Assembly (NCBI GenBank): GCA_039111635.1
Contig: JBCAQO010000005.1
Coordinates: forward strand, 1,878,521-1,942,520
Source: Heterobasidion occidentale
Taxonomy: Eukaryota > Basidiomycota > Agaricomycetes > Russulales > Bondarzewiaceae
Reading direction: 5' to 3'
DNA: 64,000 nt
In this document: piece after piece, positions 22,319 through 31,782 of the stretch
Layout: each line of letters starts with the position of its first letter
Position numbering within the stretch: the stretch's first letter is position 1
Notes under the pieces: model-generated
The model's input: the letters and a program-made list of their open reading frames with translations, nothing else
What the model was told of the DNA's origin: nothing
Database searches by the model: none
Translations under genes and position numbers: made by a program

Positions 22319-23541
22319 TCATGAAGCAGGAGGCAAGGTGTAGCGAACAAAGGCCCGATGGACGGCCGTGTTCGACTGAATGTGTACCATCATAATCTCC
22401 GCGTGGCAGCGGAGATAAGCCTGAAAGGTGTCGCTAACCCAACGACCTTTCACTTGGACAGTATCGAAGGGAAGCCCCCGAAGGAGAAATTCCAACGTGC
22501 CCCCAATGCGGAAGCTGTGGCCATGCAGAGGGGGTAGGCCGGCCCGCGCGGCGGCTTGTGCGATGCACCGAAGGAAGACCGCGCGCGAGAGGGGGCGACG
22601 CTCCTTCTTGAAGGTGTTGGAGAAAAGATGTTCGTTGGGGGAGGGTTTGTTGACTGACAGATGATGTCGTAGGGCGGCATCGGGATCCGTGGGGTTTGGC
22701 TCCGAGGACCAGTATATCTCCTGGCCGTGGGTGGAGGTTTTCGTCTGCGGGACGAAGATGGCGGTGCAGGTGAGGCCGTCGCGGATGACAGTTCGGATGT
22801 TGGAGGTGCGCACATATATGTCCGGTTTGAAACCGGAGAGAGAGGGGACTGTGAGCTCCCCAACACGTGCAATACCGTAGAACAAGGCTGTCGCACATGC
22901 CCAGACAGCAGCGTGGACAGAATCGGAGAGGTTCAGGTGGGGCCGGAGCTGAAGGAGATAGGCGACAGTGTACGGGGCCCTCTTGGCCTTTTTGGCAGAT
23001 GGTGGGGCAAGATTCTTGGCGCCGTGCTGGAGCGACGTTAGTCGCGCGGTATCGTGAGACCATTGGAGTCCGTGGATGAGATGCCAGGCCCGAATGCCGG
23101 CGAGGTAGTTCTCTACTGTGCTGGGGAGTATGAGCCCGCGAGCGCCGAAAGGAAGGAGGAGAGGAGGGCAGTAGACGCCGGGGCCCGGTGGATTTCAGGG
23201 ACGTCCTTCGCGTCGCATATGACGTGGTAGAGGAGGAGGCCTGAGCCATAGACCTCGAGAGTGGAGTCTTTCCACCCATGGGCCATGACACGCTTCGTGC
23301 GTTCGTGGTCAAACGCGCGCGGATCTGCGGGGTGAGAAAGAGGGGGCAGCCACTTGATGAGGCGGTCGCGAGCATGGCAGTGCGGACGAAGGGCCGAAGG
23401 AGTGAGGAGTAACCCGTTTGGGTACGGGCGAGGGGGCTGCGGATGCGGGGCAGGAGCAGGGAGAGGGGCGTCGAACCGAAATTGTGCGGGGATCGAGGAA
23501 GGAAGGGGTTGTGGTTGAGACGAGGGGAAGAGGGGTTGTTG
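22319..23541 (-). pseudogene. Ngaro tyrosine recombinase (one frameshift)
   Basis: The C-terminal catalytic part is in the frame 22319-22885: a first Arg in ARVGELTVPS, the HGHSFRIGG motif giving HxxR, and a final Tyr in RWVSDTFQAYLR. This R-HxxR-Y set is the active site of tyrosine recombinases, which insert DIRS-order elements. The N-terminal SAM-like part is read in the same frame as the upstream reverse transcriptase ORF (from 23541 down), directly after that ORF's TAG. The frames disagree: an in-frame TAG at 23113-23115 is reached unless one base is added in the C run at about 23122-23125. The lesion may be real or a sequencing error. Otherwise the protein looks complete. Confidence 0.85.
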
Positions 23542-25440
23542 CTAGGAATGAGGGACAGACGAGGGGTCATCGACTGCAGCGAGGAAGGGGCGGAGAGGCT
23601 CGGGGAGGAGGACGGGGGGGAGGAGGAGATCCCACGGGAGGAAGATCCCACGGGAGGGTTTGTCGGCCGGATTGTGAGCGCTAGGTACGTATCGAGCGAG
23701 AGCGACGTGGTCGTGTTCATCGAGGAGAGCGTGGAGGCGTCGGAAGACTGAGTTGACGTGGCGGTTGCGACTGCGGCCATTCCTCCAGCCATCGACAACG
23801 CCAGCGTTGTCGCCATAGACGAGAAAGTGGGATCGGCGGGGGAGGGGTCCGAGGGCAAGGAGGGCGTGGATGAGGAGCTCGAATCCGGCGGCCTCAGCCC
23901 ATCCGATGTCCCTGCCTTCAGCACGCCATCCAGGAAGGAGGGTCCAGGCACGCCAGCGCAAGCCGATGATGATTCCAATGCCGACACCGGAGCTCGCGTC
24001 GGAGAAAGCGTTGAGATCAACAACGCTGTGAGGTCCTGGGATAGGACGAGGCTTGACATGTTGAGAGAGAGTGGTCAACCACCACAGGATTTCCTCAGGG
24101 GTGTGTCGGGGAGGGGTGCGAGGCTTGAAGGGTTCGTCGTGGCAGATGGAAAGCATGGCCTCGAGGCCGGTGAGGTACGCGCGGCCCGCGGGAATTACCG
24201 AGGAAGCGTGTAGGAGCTTACCGTGCAGCTTCTGTGCCTCGAGGAGCGCGTGCGTGCGCGAGCCTTGCCATGCGATGAGAGCGAGGCGATACTTCTTGCG
24301 CTTGGCTTCAACGAGTGTTACTGTACGAGTTTGAAGGTTCCAGAGGAAACCTGTGAAAGGGAACTCGTGGTGAAAGGGGATATCCTTTTCCGCTTGCCAG
24401 GGGATGCCAAGTTGAGTGGAAATGGCGTCTATGTCCGAAAGGTTGCAGGTGTAGCGAGCCTCATTCGGGGAGCGGGGGGATTGTTGGGATAGGTCACGGA
24501 CTGGGGATGACATATCGTCATTGAACTCGGAGCGAGAGCCGTCCGGAAGGACGGGGCCGGCGTTCCATATGCGGCCCCCGATGTGTTGGGGTCCCAGGCC
24601 CCGAGATATCTCAGAGTGCCAAAGGGAGCGCTGGCGGTTGTAAGCCGGGAGGTGTTCCCGAAGAAGCCGGAAAAACACGTGGTCGTCAGCCCATTTCTCA
24701 ATGGGACCAAGACCAGCATGTCGCATGATGTCGACAGCTGCGTCCTGTAAGTTACCGTAGACGCCGGGGGTAGACCCAGTCCCGAAAGCGGCAACAGTGT
24801 CAATGGCGAAGGAGTCATGGCCTGATAAGCGCACGACAGTCCCTGGCCATTGGGAGGGGTGTAAGGGGATTGTGCGGAATGCTTCTGAGACATCTCGCAC
24901 GGCTGCTTGCGAGCCTGGAGGGAGATGCCAGGTCAGAAATGAGAATATATCGAAGGTGCCCCATGTGCAAGGGTAATTGTCCGTGGTGATGCAGGAATTA
25001 ATGGAAAAATGTAAAGGAGAGGGGGTGTGCGGGTAGGAGAAGTTCTGAACGAGACGGAAAGAGGTAGGTTTATGGGGTTTTGGCACTAGGGAGAGGGGAG
25101 AGGTTTGGAAGGGGCCGATAAGGGATTCTACAGTAGAGCGAGAGAAGGGACCGAGATAGCGACCTTTGGAAAATTCCGCAGAGACAATGGAGTCAAATTG
25201 CAGGGAGAGGATTATGATGGAGGGGCTGTTTGGAGGAATATTAGTGTGTGTAACATGAGGTATGCCGATGTGAAAACCGCGAGAAAGACTATGTGGGATC
25301 AGAGGGTATTTGGACAGCAGCGAGGCGGAGCAAAGCAAACGAAGCCACGCCTCGGGGTGGTAGGGAGTGAGCGGGCTAGAGCGCCTGCGCGAGACTGCAT
25401 GCATGCGCGCCGTGATCGTGTCCGCCGCACCCTGAGCACT
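23542..25440 (-). CDS. Ngaro reverse transcriptase and RNase H
   Basis: The open frame runs 23542-26055 on the minus strand, but the part above about 25440 overlaps the zinc-finger coding frame and is probably not translated in this phase. The reverse transcriptase core includes RDVSEAFRTIPLHP (first catalytic Asp) and KWADDHVFF, where the usual YxDD is replaced by ADD, as seen in DIRS-order elements. RNase H follows with LNAFSDASSGVGIG and YGDNAGVVDGW. The protein copies the element's RNA into DNA. The frame ends in TAG at 23542-23544, and the recombinase follows in the same frame. The exact start is not determined. Confidence 0.87.
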   Translation of the reverse strand, partial: SAQGAADTITARMHAVSRRRSSPLTPYHPEAWLRLLCSASLLSKYPLIPHSLSRGFHIGIPHVTHTNIPPNSPSIIILSLQFDSIVSAEFSKGRYLGPFSRSTVESLIGPFQTSPLSLVPKPHKPTSFRLVQNFSYPHTPSPLHFSINSCITTDNYPCTWGTFDIFSFLTWHLPPGSQAAVRDVSEAFRTIPLHPSQWPGTVVRLSGHDSFAIDTVAAFGTGSTPGVYGNLQDAAVDIMRHAGLGPIEKWADDHVFFRLLREHLPAYNRQRSLWHSEISRGLGPQHIGGRIWNAGPVLPDGSRSEFNDDMSSPVRDLSQQSPRSPNEARYTCNLSDIDAISTQLGIPWQAEKDIPFHHEFPFTGFLWNLQTRTVTLVEAKRKKYRLALIAWQGSRTHALLEAQKLHGKLLHASSVIPAGRAYLTGLEAMLSICHDEPFKPRTPPRHTPEEILWWLTTLSQHVKPRPIPGPHSVVDLNAFSDASSGVGIGIIIGLRWRAWTLLPGWRAEGRDIGWAEAAGFELLIHALLALGPLPRRSHFLVYGDNAGVVDGWRNGRSRNRHVNSVFRRLHALLDEHDHVALARYVPSAHNPADKPSRGIFLPWDLLLPPVLLPEPLRPFLAAVDDPSSVPHS

Positions 25441-26155
25441 CGTGCTTGTGGGGATGGGAGGTGGCTTTGCAACCGCCGGCACGTTGCCAGTCGATGCAGA
25501 TTTCGACCCCGTTGGGGTAGATGATGCGGCCCTTGGCATTTCGTTGGGCACGAGTGGGGGTCCCGTTCCATAAGGTGGGGGCACGACAACGTGCGAGGTC
25601 GTGAGGGTGGCGGCCAAGGCAATATGCGCAGACGACGGGAGGTGCGTTGTCGGCGGAGGGCGGAAAGGAACGTGGCGTGGCCGCGTTAGAAGTGCGACGG
25701 CGGCGAGGGGGTTGCTCTTTAGAGGAGGGAGAGGGAGGAAGGGAGAGCGAGGGGGAACGGCGGCGCTTGTGAGAAGATGCAGAAGGGTCGTGACGCGAAC
25801 GGCGCTCTGACGTGGCGTGGGGAGCGGAGGGATGGGCCTCGTTCCGAGCTTTGAAAGCAGGAGGGGGGGAGGGAACGGCAAGTGCCATAGTGGGAGAGCG
25901 CGTTGCGCGAGGGGGGGGGGGGTGCGGGGGGGGGGGCGCGATGCGCGGTTCGCGTCGGAACATGCATGGCGGGTGCAGTGCACGAAGTGGCGGGCGACGT
26001 GCGCGAATTTGGCAGGTGCGGAGGTTGACGAGGGGGGGGAAGGAGGAAAAGGCAAGTTGGTTGTTAGCGAGAGCAGGAAGGGGAGAGCGAGGAAAGGAAC
26101 GGACCAATGCTGGAGTATTGCACACCGCGGGTGTACTCGGACGCGGTGCGATCAA
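25376..26155 (-). CDS. Ngaro zinc-finger part of the gag-like protein
   Basis: Its frame differs from both the upstream gag-like ORF and the reverse transcriptase. The C-terminal half holds cysteine/histidine clusters: CAYCLGRHPHDLARC and, after a short linker, a CCCH-like set (CIDWQRAGGC to a His) and CSGCGGHDHGAHAC. Such clusters bind nucleic acid in gag-like proteins of fungal elements. The N-terminal half is Pro/Arg/Ser-rich. It probably joins the 26064-26945 ORF through an intron or frameshift within about 25880-26155, where long G runs (25911 onward) also occur. Confidence 0.65.
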   Translation of the reverse strand: MIAPRPSTPAVCNTPALVRSFPRSPLPALANNQLAFSSFPPLVNLRTCQIRARRPPLRALHPPCMFRREPRIAPPPPHPPPPRATRSPTMALAVPSPPPAFKARNEAHPSAPHATSERRSRHDPSASSHKRRRSPSLSLPPSPSSKEQPPRRRRTSNAATPRSFPPSADNAPPVVCAYCLGRHPHDLARCRAPTLWNGTPTRAQRNAKGRIIYPNGVEICIDWQRAGGCKATSHPHKHECSGCGGHDHGAHACSLAQAL

Positions 26156-26945
26156 CGAATATGTCGTTGATCACGGATATGTTGAAGTTTTGAGGGGTTT
26201 TGAGTAGGGCATGCCAGGAGCGGCGCACGGAGGCTTGTACGAGCAACATTACTCGTTTGCCGTACTCCGGGACCAAGGCCATAGGATGGTTTTCGAGGGC
26301 GAAGAGAAAAGAAGCCATCTGTTGCGTGAGGGCGGCGGGCCATTTGGCTCGCTGAATTTCCGCCACAAAAACGGTGCGCGCGGAGGAAAACTGTTCCCAG
26401 GACAGTTCGGAGTCTGGGATGACTTTGCGAGAGGGACGAGAGGAGGATGCAGCACGCAGAGTGAGACCCTCGTCGGAACGGGCCAGTGTGAACGTGTCGT
26501 CGGCGGTAGACTTGAAAGAGTCGGAGCCTTCGCGGCAGACTTCTGGGGTGAAGTAGTAAAGCTCGACATATTCAATTAGCTCTAGCTTATGGAAGGCGTA
26601 GGGAGGAGCGTGAACCGGGAGAATGGAAGGCATACCCCCAGGGTTCAAGGGAAGGAGCTTCGGTTTCTTCTTGTCGAGCTCCTTTTCCGCCTCAGCCTTA
26701 TCGGCCGCCTCCTGTTCGAGGCGGTCGCGTTCCGCATCCGCTGCAGCGGCTGCGTCAGCAGCTACTTGCGCGATCCATGCCACACGATCCTGGTTATTGC
26801 CTGCTGTCCAGATGGCGACTAGTCGCTGTGCAGTGGCTGCGGGATCTTCCTCGGGGAAGCGACTGAGCTGGCGAATAGCTTCGAAGTCGGGGGAGGCGTA
26901 ATCCGGGCAGACGAGGAGGTGGGGATCGACCGCGAGACGAGGCAT
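26064..26945 (-). CDS. Ngaro gag-like ORF1
   Basis: An open frame of 293 residues begins near the B repeat. It has an Ala/Glu/Lys-rich coiled-coil-like segment (about residues 55-95) and a C-terminal half with hydrophobic helices (ASFLFALENHPMALV region), the layout of capsid-like proteins of basidiomycete retroelements. No catalytic motif is present. It probably packages element RNA. Placement as the first ORF after the left repeat fits the Ngaro order. Confidence 0.65.
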   Translation of the reverse strand: MPRLAVDPHLLVCPDYASPDFEAIRQLSRFPEEDPAATAQRLVAIWTAGNNQDRVAWIAQVAADAAAAADAERDRLEQEAADKAEAEKELDKKKPKLLPLNPGGMPSILPVHAPPYAFHKLELIEYVELYYFTPEVCREGSDSFKSTADDTFTLARSDEGLTLRAASSSRPSRKVIPDSELSWEQFSSARTVFVAEIQRAKWPAALTQQMASFLFALENHPMALVPEYGKRVMLLVQASVRRSWHALLKTPQNFNISVINDIFVDRTASEYTRGVQYSSIGPFLSSLSPSCSR

Positions 26946-27035
26946 GGCCGGAGAGAGAAATACAGGAGTATTTAGTGAGAGATGTTCTCTTGAACGAGGA
27001 AAGGAGAGTAAGAATAGAACTCAGGAAAGAAGAAA

Positions 27036-27176
27036 GCAAGCGAGAGACTCGGAGAGGGCTTGCTTGAGCAACAGAATGAGAGAAAGGAATGCCAGCGAAG
27101 CGGGCACTCGGAGGCCTCTGGTCGGTCATAGACCATATTCTAAGGTTAGGTCGTACCTTCCCACCTTAGAAGTCAA
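27036..27176 (-). repeat. Ngaro split repeat B, outer copy
   Basis: 141 bp identical by eye to 21876-22016. It forms the left end of the element on the minus strand. The flanking base pattern shows no target-site duplication with the other end at 20609. Confidence 0.93.
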
Positions 27177-27365
27177 GCCATGAATCTACGTACACATGTC
27201 ATCCACAGAGGTTCGCTTCTGTTGAAGTTCTCGAGAGTATGATCTCCTCCTGCTTACTCGTCCTTATTCGGTATTTCCTCCTATTTAGTTTTCTACTAAT
27301 TTCCTTATCTGTGATTTGGTACTGCGGACTTACCTGATGTTTGCGACGCTCGGCACCCGCTCTCT

Positions 27366-27560
27366 CAGTCGTTTTTCCTCTACTACGAGTGCGACTGAGG
27401 TGAGCTTCTCTGTTATTTACCCCATTTCACTCATACTAAAAGCCGTCCGTAGTTCTCTCATTTTGGTCTTACTGTCCCGCAGGTACTATTAAATCCAGTC
27501 GTTTTTTCCTCTACTACGAGTGCGACTGAGTTCTCTCATTTTGGTCCTACCGTCCCGCAG
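27366..27560 (+). repeat. 65-bp direct repeat, one copy split by an intron-like insert
   Basis: Copy 1 is 27366-27399 plus 27453-27482; copy 2 is continuous at 27496-27560. They differ by one T in a T run and two T-to-C changes. The 53 bases that split copy 1 (27400-27452) begin GTGAGC, end CGTAG, and contain TACTAAAA (27435-27442), an intron branch-point-like motif. So copy 2 has the exact sequence expected if copy 1 were spliced. No protein is recognisable here. Confidence 0.8.
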
Positions 27561-27833
27561 ATCCCACTCAATATCAGCTTCCACCCTCGCGAGCCCGAGC
27601 TGCAAATCCAGAAACTCCACGACATCCAACGGATGGCGTAGGCTGTGTCCGTATCCGAAGGCACCACGATAACTTATCGCCGACTCGACTCACGGAGCTT
27701 AAGCGTCTTCGTCGTTGTCGGACTCGACGCTGGGCTCTCCTTCGCCAACCTCCTCTTGGGTCTCCTGTTGGACAGGCTGAGGCTAGCCTTGCCTTACTCT
27801 TTCTCATGTCTCATTGGCTAGTGTAGCTCGCAA

Positions 27834-28789
27834 ATGCAGCCTTTCCCCCCTGAAGATGAGGCCGCCATCGTGGCCGAATGTAGAAAACACCAGGCAGAGC
27901 GTGGGCGTGGCAATAAAAAAACCGGCTGTGTACTTGTCGAACCATATCCATACATTGTCAAATATGGCGACCCCGAGACTCTGGCTTCCTACATCGTAAC
28001 GCAGTCGTTTCTGTACTCGCAAAGTAACAAGCTTCGTATCCCTAAGCTAATCCACCAGTTCGACAACGGACAGGGAACATCATACATCGTTCTAGAGCAC
28101 ATCAAGCTTGTCGAATCCCCTGGTGACCTGGACGAGAGGATTGTAGATGCTGTGCAGTGGCTTTTGGAGGTTCAAGCTCCTTCCGACCACCAGTTGGGAC
28201 CGTTAGGAGGCGGGTGCATCCGACATGCCTTCTTTGAAAGCAGCGAAGCACCGCTCCCTTTCGTGAGTGTCACGGCGCTTGAGAGGTATGTAGACAAAGT
28301 ATGTGTCCGGTAAATTCTCTCGCACGCTCATCGTCCACTAACATTAAATTCGGAACAGGGGCGCACAAGGCTTATGAACAGCGGGAAAAGCTTTGATCGC
28401 GTCAAGCTCACGGAGGAACGGCTCGTTTGCGTACAAGCGAGACTGGACGCCAGCCACTTTGGCGCCGATGAAGAAGACAACACGGTTCTGATGGGTTTGG
28501 GCAATATCATTCTTGCCAGAGTCCTTTGCGACATACACTCTCCTTTCCAACGCCAAGTTTGCCACCCTTCCAGAGACCTTGGGCTTGTCGGGTGATACGG
28601 ATATGAAGACCATGGTGGCAATTGCTCATAACTTGGGCATGACAAGCGATCCGAGCCTTGGTGCGTCAATTTTATTTGTACCTCAGATGGAGGGAGAGAT
28701 ATCGACTAACCTTTGTTATCTTAGGCCTGGACAAGCACGGGAGGGCCCGAACAAAAAGGGCGAAGGACACAGCTTCTGACGATATCTAA
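27834..28789 (+). pseudogene. Phosphotransferase/kinase-like fungal gene, broken
   Basis: Three exons (27834-28298, 28359-28660, 28725-28789) resemble a family of fungal phosphotransferase (APH/protein-kinase-like) proteins. Matching parts include IVKYGD near the start, LGPLGGGCIRHAFFESSEAPLPF, and a late block LPESFATYTLL-to-SDPSLG. Two things argue against function. Exon 2 changes frame near 28510: 28359-28510 is read in one phase and 28511-28660 in another. Also, the catalytic loop reads LDASHFGADE where I recall a DASNFGVDE-type loop with Asn, and the following DFG-like motif is lost. I recalled the family pattern from memory, so its name is tentative. Confidence 0.6.
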
Positions 28790-29435
28790 GTAAGGCTTGG
28801 TAAGTGATCACAGCTGCTTTTCATAAAACGCATATATATTTACATCAGACACAGGAATGCGAGATCTGGGTTCGGATTTCCTGAGCTATTATATCGTAAC
28901 TATTGTTCCGCCAAGTCCTTTTCGCCCTTGTCTCATGTATGAAATCACACTTTACACTTCTCATTTCAATTCCCTTTTCCGAATATCGCTTTTCCCTCTT
29001 TTGTCTCGAGCTGCTGCCTCGTCTTGATGTACTATAATTGTCTTAGTTTTCAAGCTCTTTGTTATAATATACAATGGATTCCATTATACATGTCGAGACT
29101 CGAGCCATCTGAGTTACTACAACAACAACAAAAAAGACTACAGCTGGTTTGTCCCTTTTGCCTCAGAATAAGATATAATGTGGCCGGTAGGATCTCCCTC
29201 AAGCCTCATTCTCTCCTCGTCTCATTTGCTCGTCCAACTTCACATACTAGCAAGTGAGATGATTTTCGTAGCGGTTGAAGCCGACTGATTGAGAACGATG
29301 CCGGGTGGGTCATAGGGTTTCTTTGTAACAGAGCAGACTAGGTAGGAATATCACCAGCGAGATTCCCGAGAAATTGTACGTGCGTCATCTAGCTACTCGA
29401 CACAATCAAAATTCTCAATAGTGCTGTTGTGAAAG
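28790..29435. other. Intergenic stretch without recognisable genes
   Basis: AT-richer sequence with a short CAA repeat (29120-29132). A 77-residue plus-strand frame at 29024 has no recognisable content. Confidence 0.5.
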
Positions 29436-29715
29436 TCTCAGTGGACTCAAGAATATAACCTCGTTGTTTCGCTCAGGTGTGGTCGTCGCACAATCATTGT
29501 CTTTGGGACACATCAGGTGTCACAGTATTTACAACATCTCAAGGCAGCAATGGATATCCTAGAGATGGGATGGCGCAATTACTGCGGGCCGGCCTAGCGC
29601 TATTGCAGGTGGTGAGATGATCTCCGGAAACATGAGGTTGCTTCTGGCTGGCGAGCACTTTCGGAAAATGCGCAAGCATGTATTCATCTCACACGTCAGT
29701 TTGAACATCCTGGTC
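29436..29715 (+). pseudogene. Relic of a cytochrome P450 gene (N-terminal exons)
   Basis: The sequence aligns by eye with 35350-35640 of the P450 gene downstream, including GGTCGTCGCAC, the CGGAAACATGAGG block and the intron donor region GCGCAAGCATGTATTC. It covers only the exons that encode the region before helix C and breaks off near 29715. Indels break its frame. It is followed about 140 bp later by a TRK relic. Confidence 0.8.
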
Positions 29716-29857
29716 CTGTGCCTGGTCCCAGTCGTGATACATACTAGATATTCTAAGTCAGATAGGTGACAATCGGATAGTCAAGTTAAACGCAGAGGGT
29801 GACACTGATCACAATGGCTGACCACCGTGTTGGAGGCTGGAATGGAGGCTGAGACGT

Positions 29858-30850
29858 TTCTTGAACATCGGTAACGCGACGGTAGAGGGTCTATCGGTTG
29901 ACAAGAGACTCCTCATGGCTGCTGTACAAGCTAGTAATGTGCGGCTGGCAGGGCTTCAATACATGTCAATCGCTGCGCTGATTCAAATGCGCGATAGTGT
30001 GTCGTGATTTGTGACATAGCTTTGAAGCCGTAGCTAGAGAATTCCCCACCTTAGTATGATGTACGTATCGGCGTATCCAGTGGCCATGAGGTGTGTCTGA
30101 CTACGCAGAGTTCTCCAGCACAGCGCAAATGCCAGTCTGCATTGAATGAACACACACGAAGAGAGGTCGCTGGCGCGTTCGATGAAGAGGTCGATGATGA
30201 TGAGGACATCAAGGAAGATGATCCGGAGAGGGACTCGCACGTCGCGATATAGGGCAGCTACTTGTCGCGGTTCAGCTTGTATTTATTAATTAATCGCGTG
30301 TGGTGCGGATGCGGAGTGGGCTCATTCATGATGGTGTTGCTTGAAGATCTGTGGTGACTCGCGCTCGCGTGTTTCCTGTGGAGTACCACAAAGGTGAGCA
30401 TCGACGCTACTGCACTTTCTGCGGATGAGCACCATTTGGCTTCGATCGTGCCAATCTCCAATATCAGCTGAGCGAACCCTCCAATGACTCATGGTTCACC
30501 CTGTTCTTCATGAGTAAGTCATGTCACATATTTGCCTGTCAGATGTGGAGCGGAATGCTCACCGCGTGTTCTTGCTGCTGCTGTCTCTCAGTCTTCGTAA
30601 CCGCATCTGCATATTTGAATGTCGACCTGGGCTTGAGTATACCTACGGTAATTCAGTGTTGTCAGCCTCCTTCACGCACACCTCAAACTTCAGCCTTCCA
30701 ACAGAAGTAACTCCGCACTTACTGTCGCGATGCGTCTCAAACTGATCGTAAGTGCCGTCATGTCCGAAGGCGCCGCAGATGAATCGGTACCAGGAAACCT
30801 TGGAAGAAGGATGCGCATGGGCGGCGCTCGGGTGTCCACGATAGTGATGC
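29858..30850 (+). pseudogene. Relic of a TRK potassium transporter (3' half)
   Basis: Pieces match exons 10 to 16 of TRK1 in order: LNIGNATVEG (29862 on), the MMYVSAYPV exon (about 30056-30091), the acidic EEV-DDDED exon with an in-frame TAG in place of TGG (near 30250), a fragment of exon 13, the LSEPSNDSWF exon (30469-30513), the LGLSIPT exon (about 30632-30652) and the last exon ending in GRRSGV-like text near 30834. Many frameshifts make it dead. Its 3' flank also resembles that of TRK1. It is more decayed than the copy at 31783. Confidence 0.88.
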
Positions 30851-31782
30851 TAGTGCACAATGTAAATCTAGATGGGTGCGGTGATACTTCAGTGTTATGA
30901 AGTTTTTGTACATATGCTGCTCTCACCTCCGCTTTGTTGGTGCTAATGATGATTTTGTTCAAGACTACCCTGCCTGTAGGAAAGCAAAAAGCATTCAACG
31001 TACTGGCTTGCAAGCAGCCTTGAGGGGCTGATGATACGCTTTGATCGTATGTGAGCAACTCCAATTTTTTCTGTACTCCTAGCCTTCGATCAAATGCCGA
31101 CTCGCCTCGACGTTGTGATAGTACGTTGAGAGACGTCGAGGATATAAGCAGGTGCCCGATCAGGAATTCAATTAATTTCTTCCAGAGTCAGCGTGTGAAC
31201 AAGGAGTAATTTAACCACTACTCCATTTGTCAACGTTTTAGTCTTTGTTCTCGTCTCAGCACCACAGACAACCTGCTGAGCTGCTCCTCGTTCAAATCTC
31301 TCGATACATTTTATGAAGATGGCCGACTGTTATCAGTGCACGCACAACCGGTGTTATGTCTCATGGTTAGGCTCTGTACATTGTCGGGTGTCCCCTTCAA
31401 CACATGCCCTCCTCATGTTTCGAGTCGTCATCTTTGCAGTGGAACCCTGTGAAACCACTCCAACGCACTAATCTCTGTTACTATGCTATACCTCAATCGA
31501 CAGTCAACCACCGGAGTCGAGCCTTCCTTCTGGCCCTCTAGTGCATAATGCACAACGTCTGAGTCAGTCTTTTGAGCTATGTCCGCTCATATCCTCTGTT
31601 GTACAGATCCTACAGTATGGCGGCAAATGGAGGCACTTGGATGGCCTCCTGCAGGCTTCTCGCCGGATATATGTGGGTGCAGACTATATATTACCTTATT
31701 CCCGCTTTGCGGCATCCCTCCAACCACGGTAGTCTACACTGCCAACACAAGTCACTTTCTTCGCGAGCATTCGGAATCACAC
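30851..31782. other. Duplicated TRK 3' flank and upstream region of the second TRK copy
   Basis: About 30868-30993 matches the TRK1 3' flank. The rest shows no gene. The region just upstream of 31783 would be the promoter of the second TRK copy and lacks the palindrome found before TRK1. Confidence 0.5.

Larger units (their letters stand above)
20609..27176 (-). mobile_element. Ngaro-type tyrosine-recombinase retrotransposon with split direct repeats
   Basis: Read on the minus strand the order is: repeat B (27036-27176), gag-like ORF, zinc-finger part, reverse transcriptase-RNase H, tyrosine recombinase, repeat A (22016-22241), repeat B (21876-22016), a 1-kb extra region, repeat A (20609-20834). 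Both repeat pairs look base-for-base identical. The arrangement B-ORFs-A-B-A is the split direct repeat plan of Ngaro/PAT elements of the DIRS order, which insert through a recombinase and circular DNA and leave no target duplication; I see none here. Identical repeats suggest a recent insertion. The recombinase has one apparent frameshift. It lies between TRK1 and a dead phosphotransferase gene. Confidence 0.88.

Noticed and set aside
22434..24059. 541-residue open frame on the minus strand
   Set aside because: It overlaps the RNase H and recombinase coding frames in another phase; its composition (Ser/Pro/Arg) is that of a GC-rich shadow and it lacks domain motifs.
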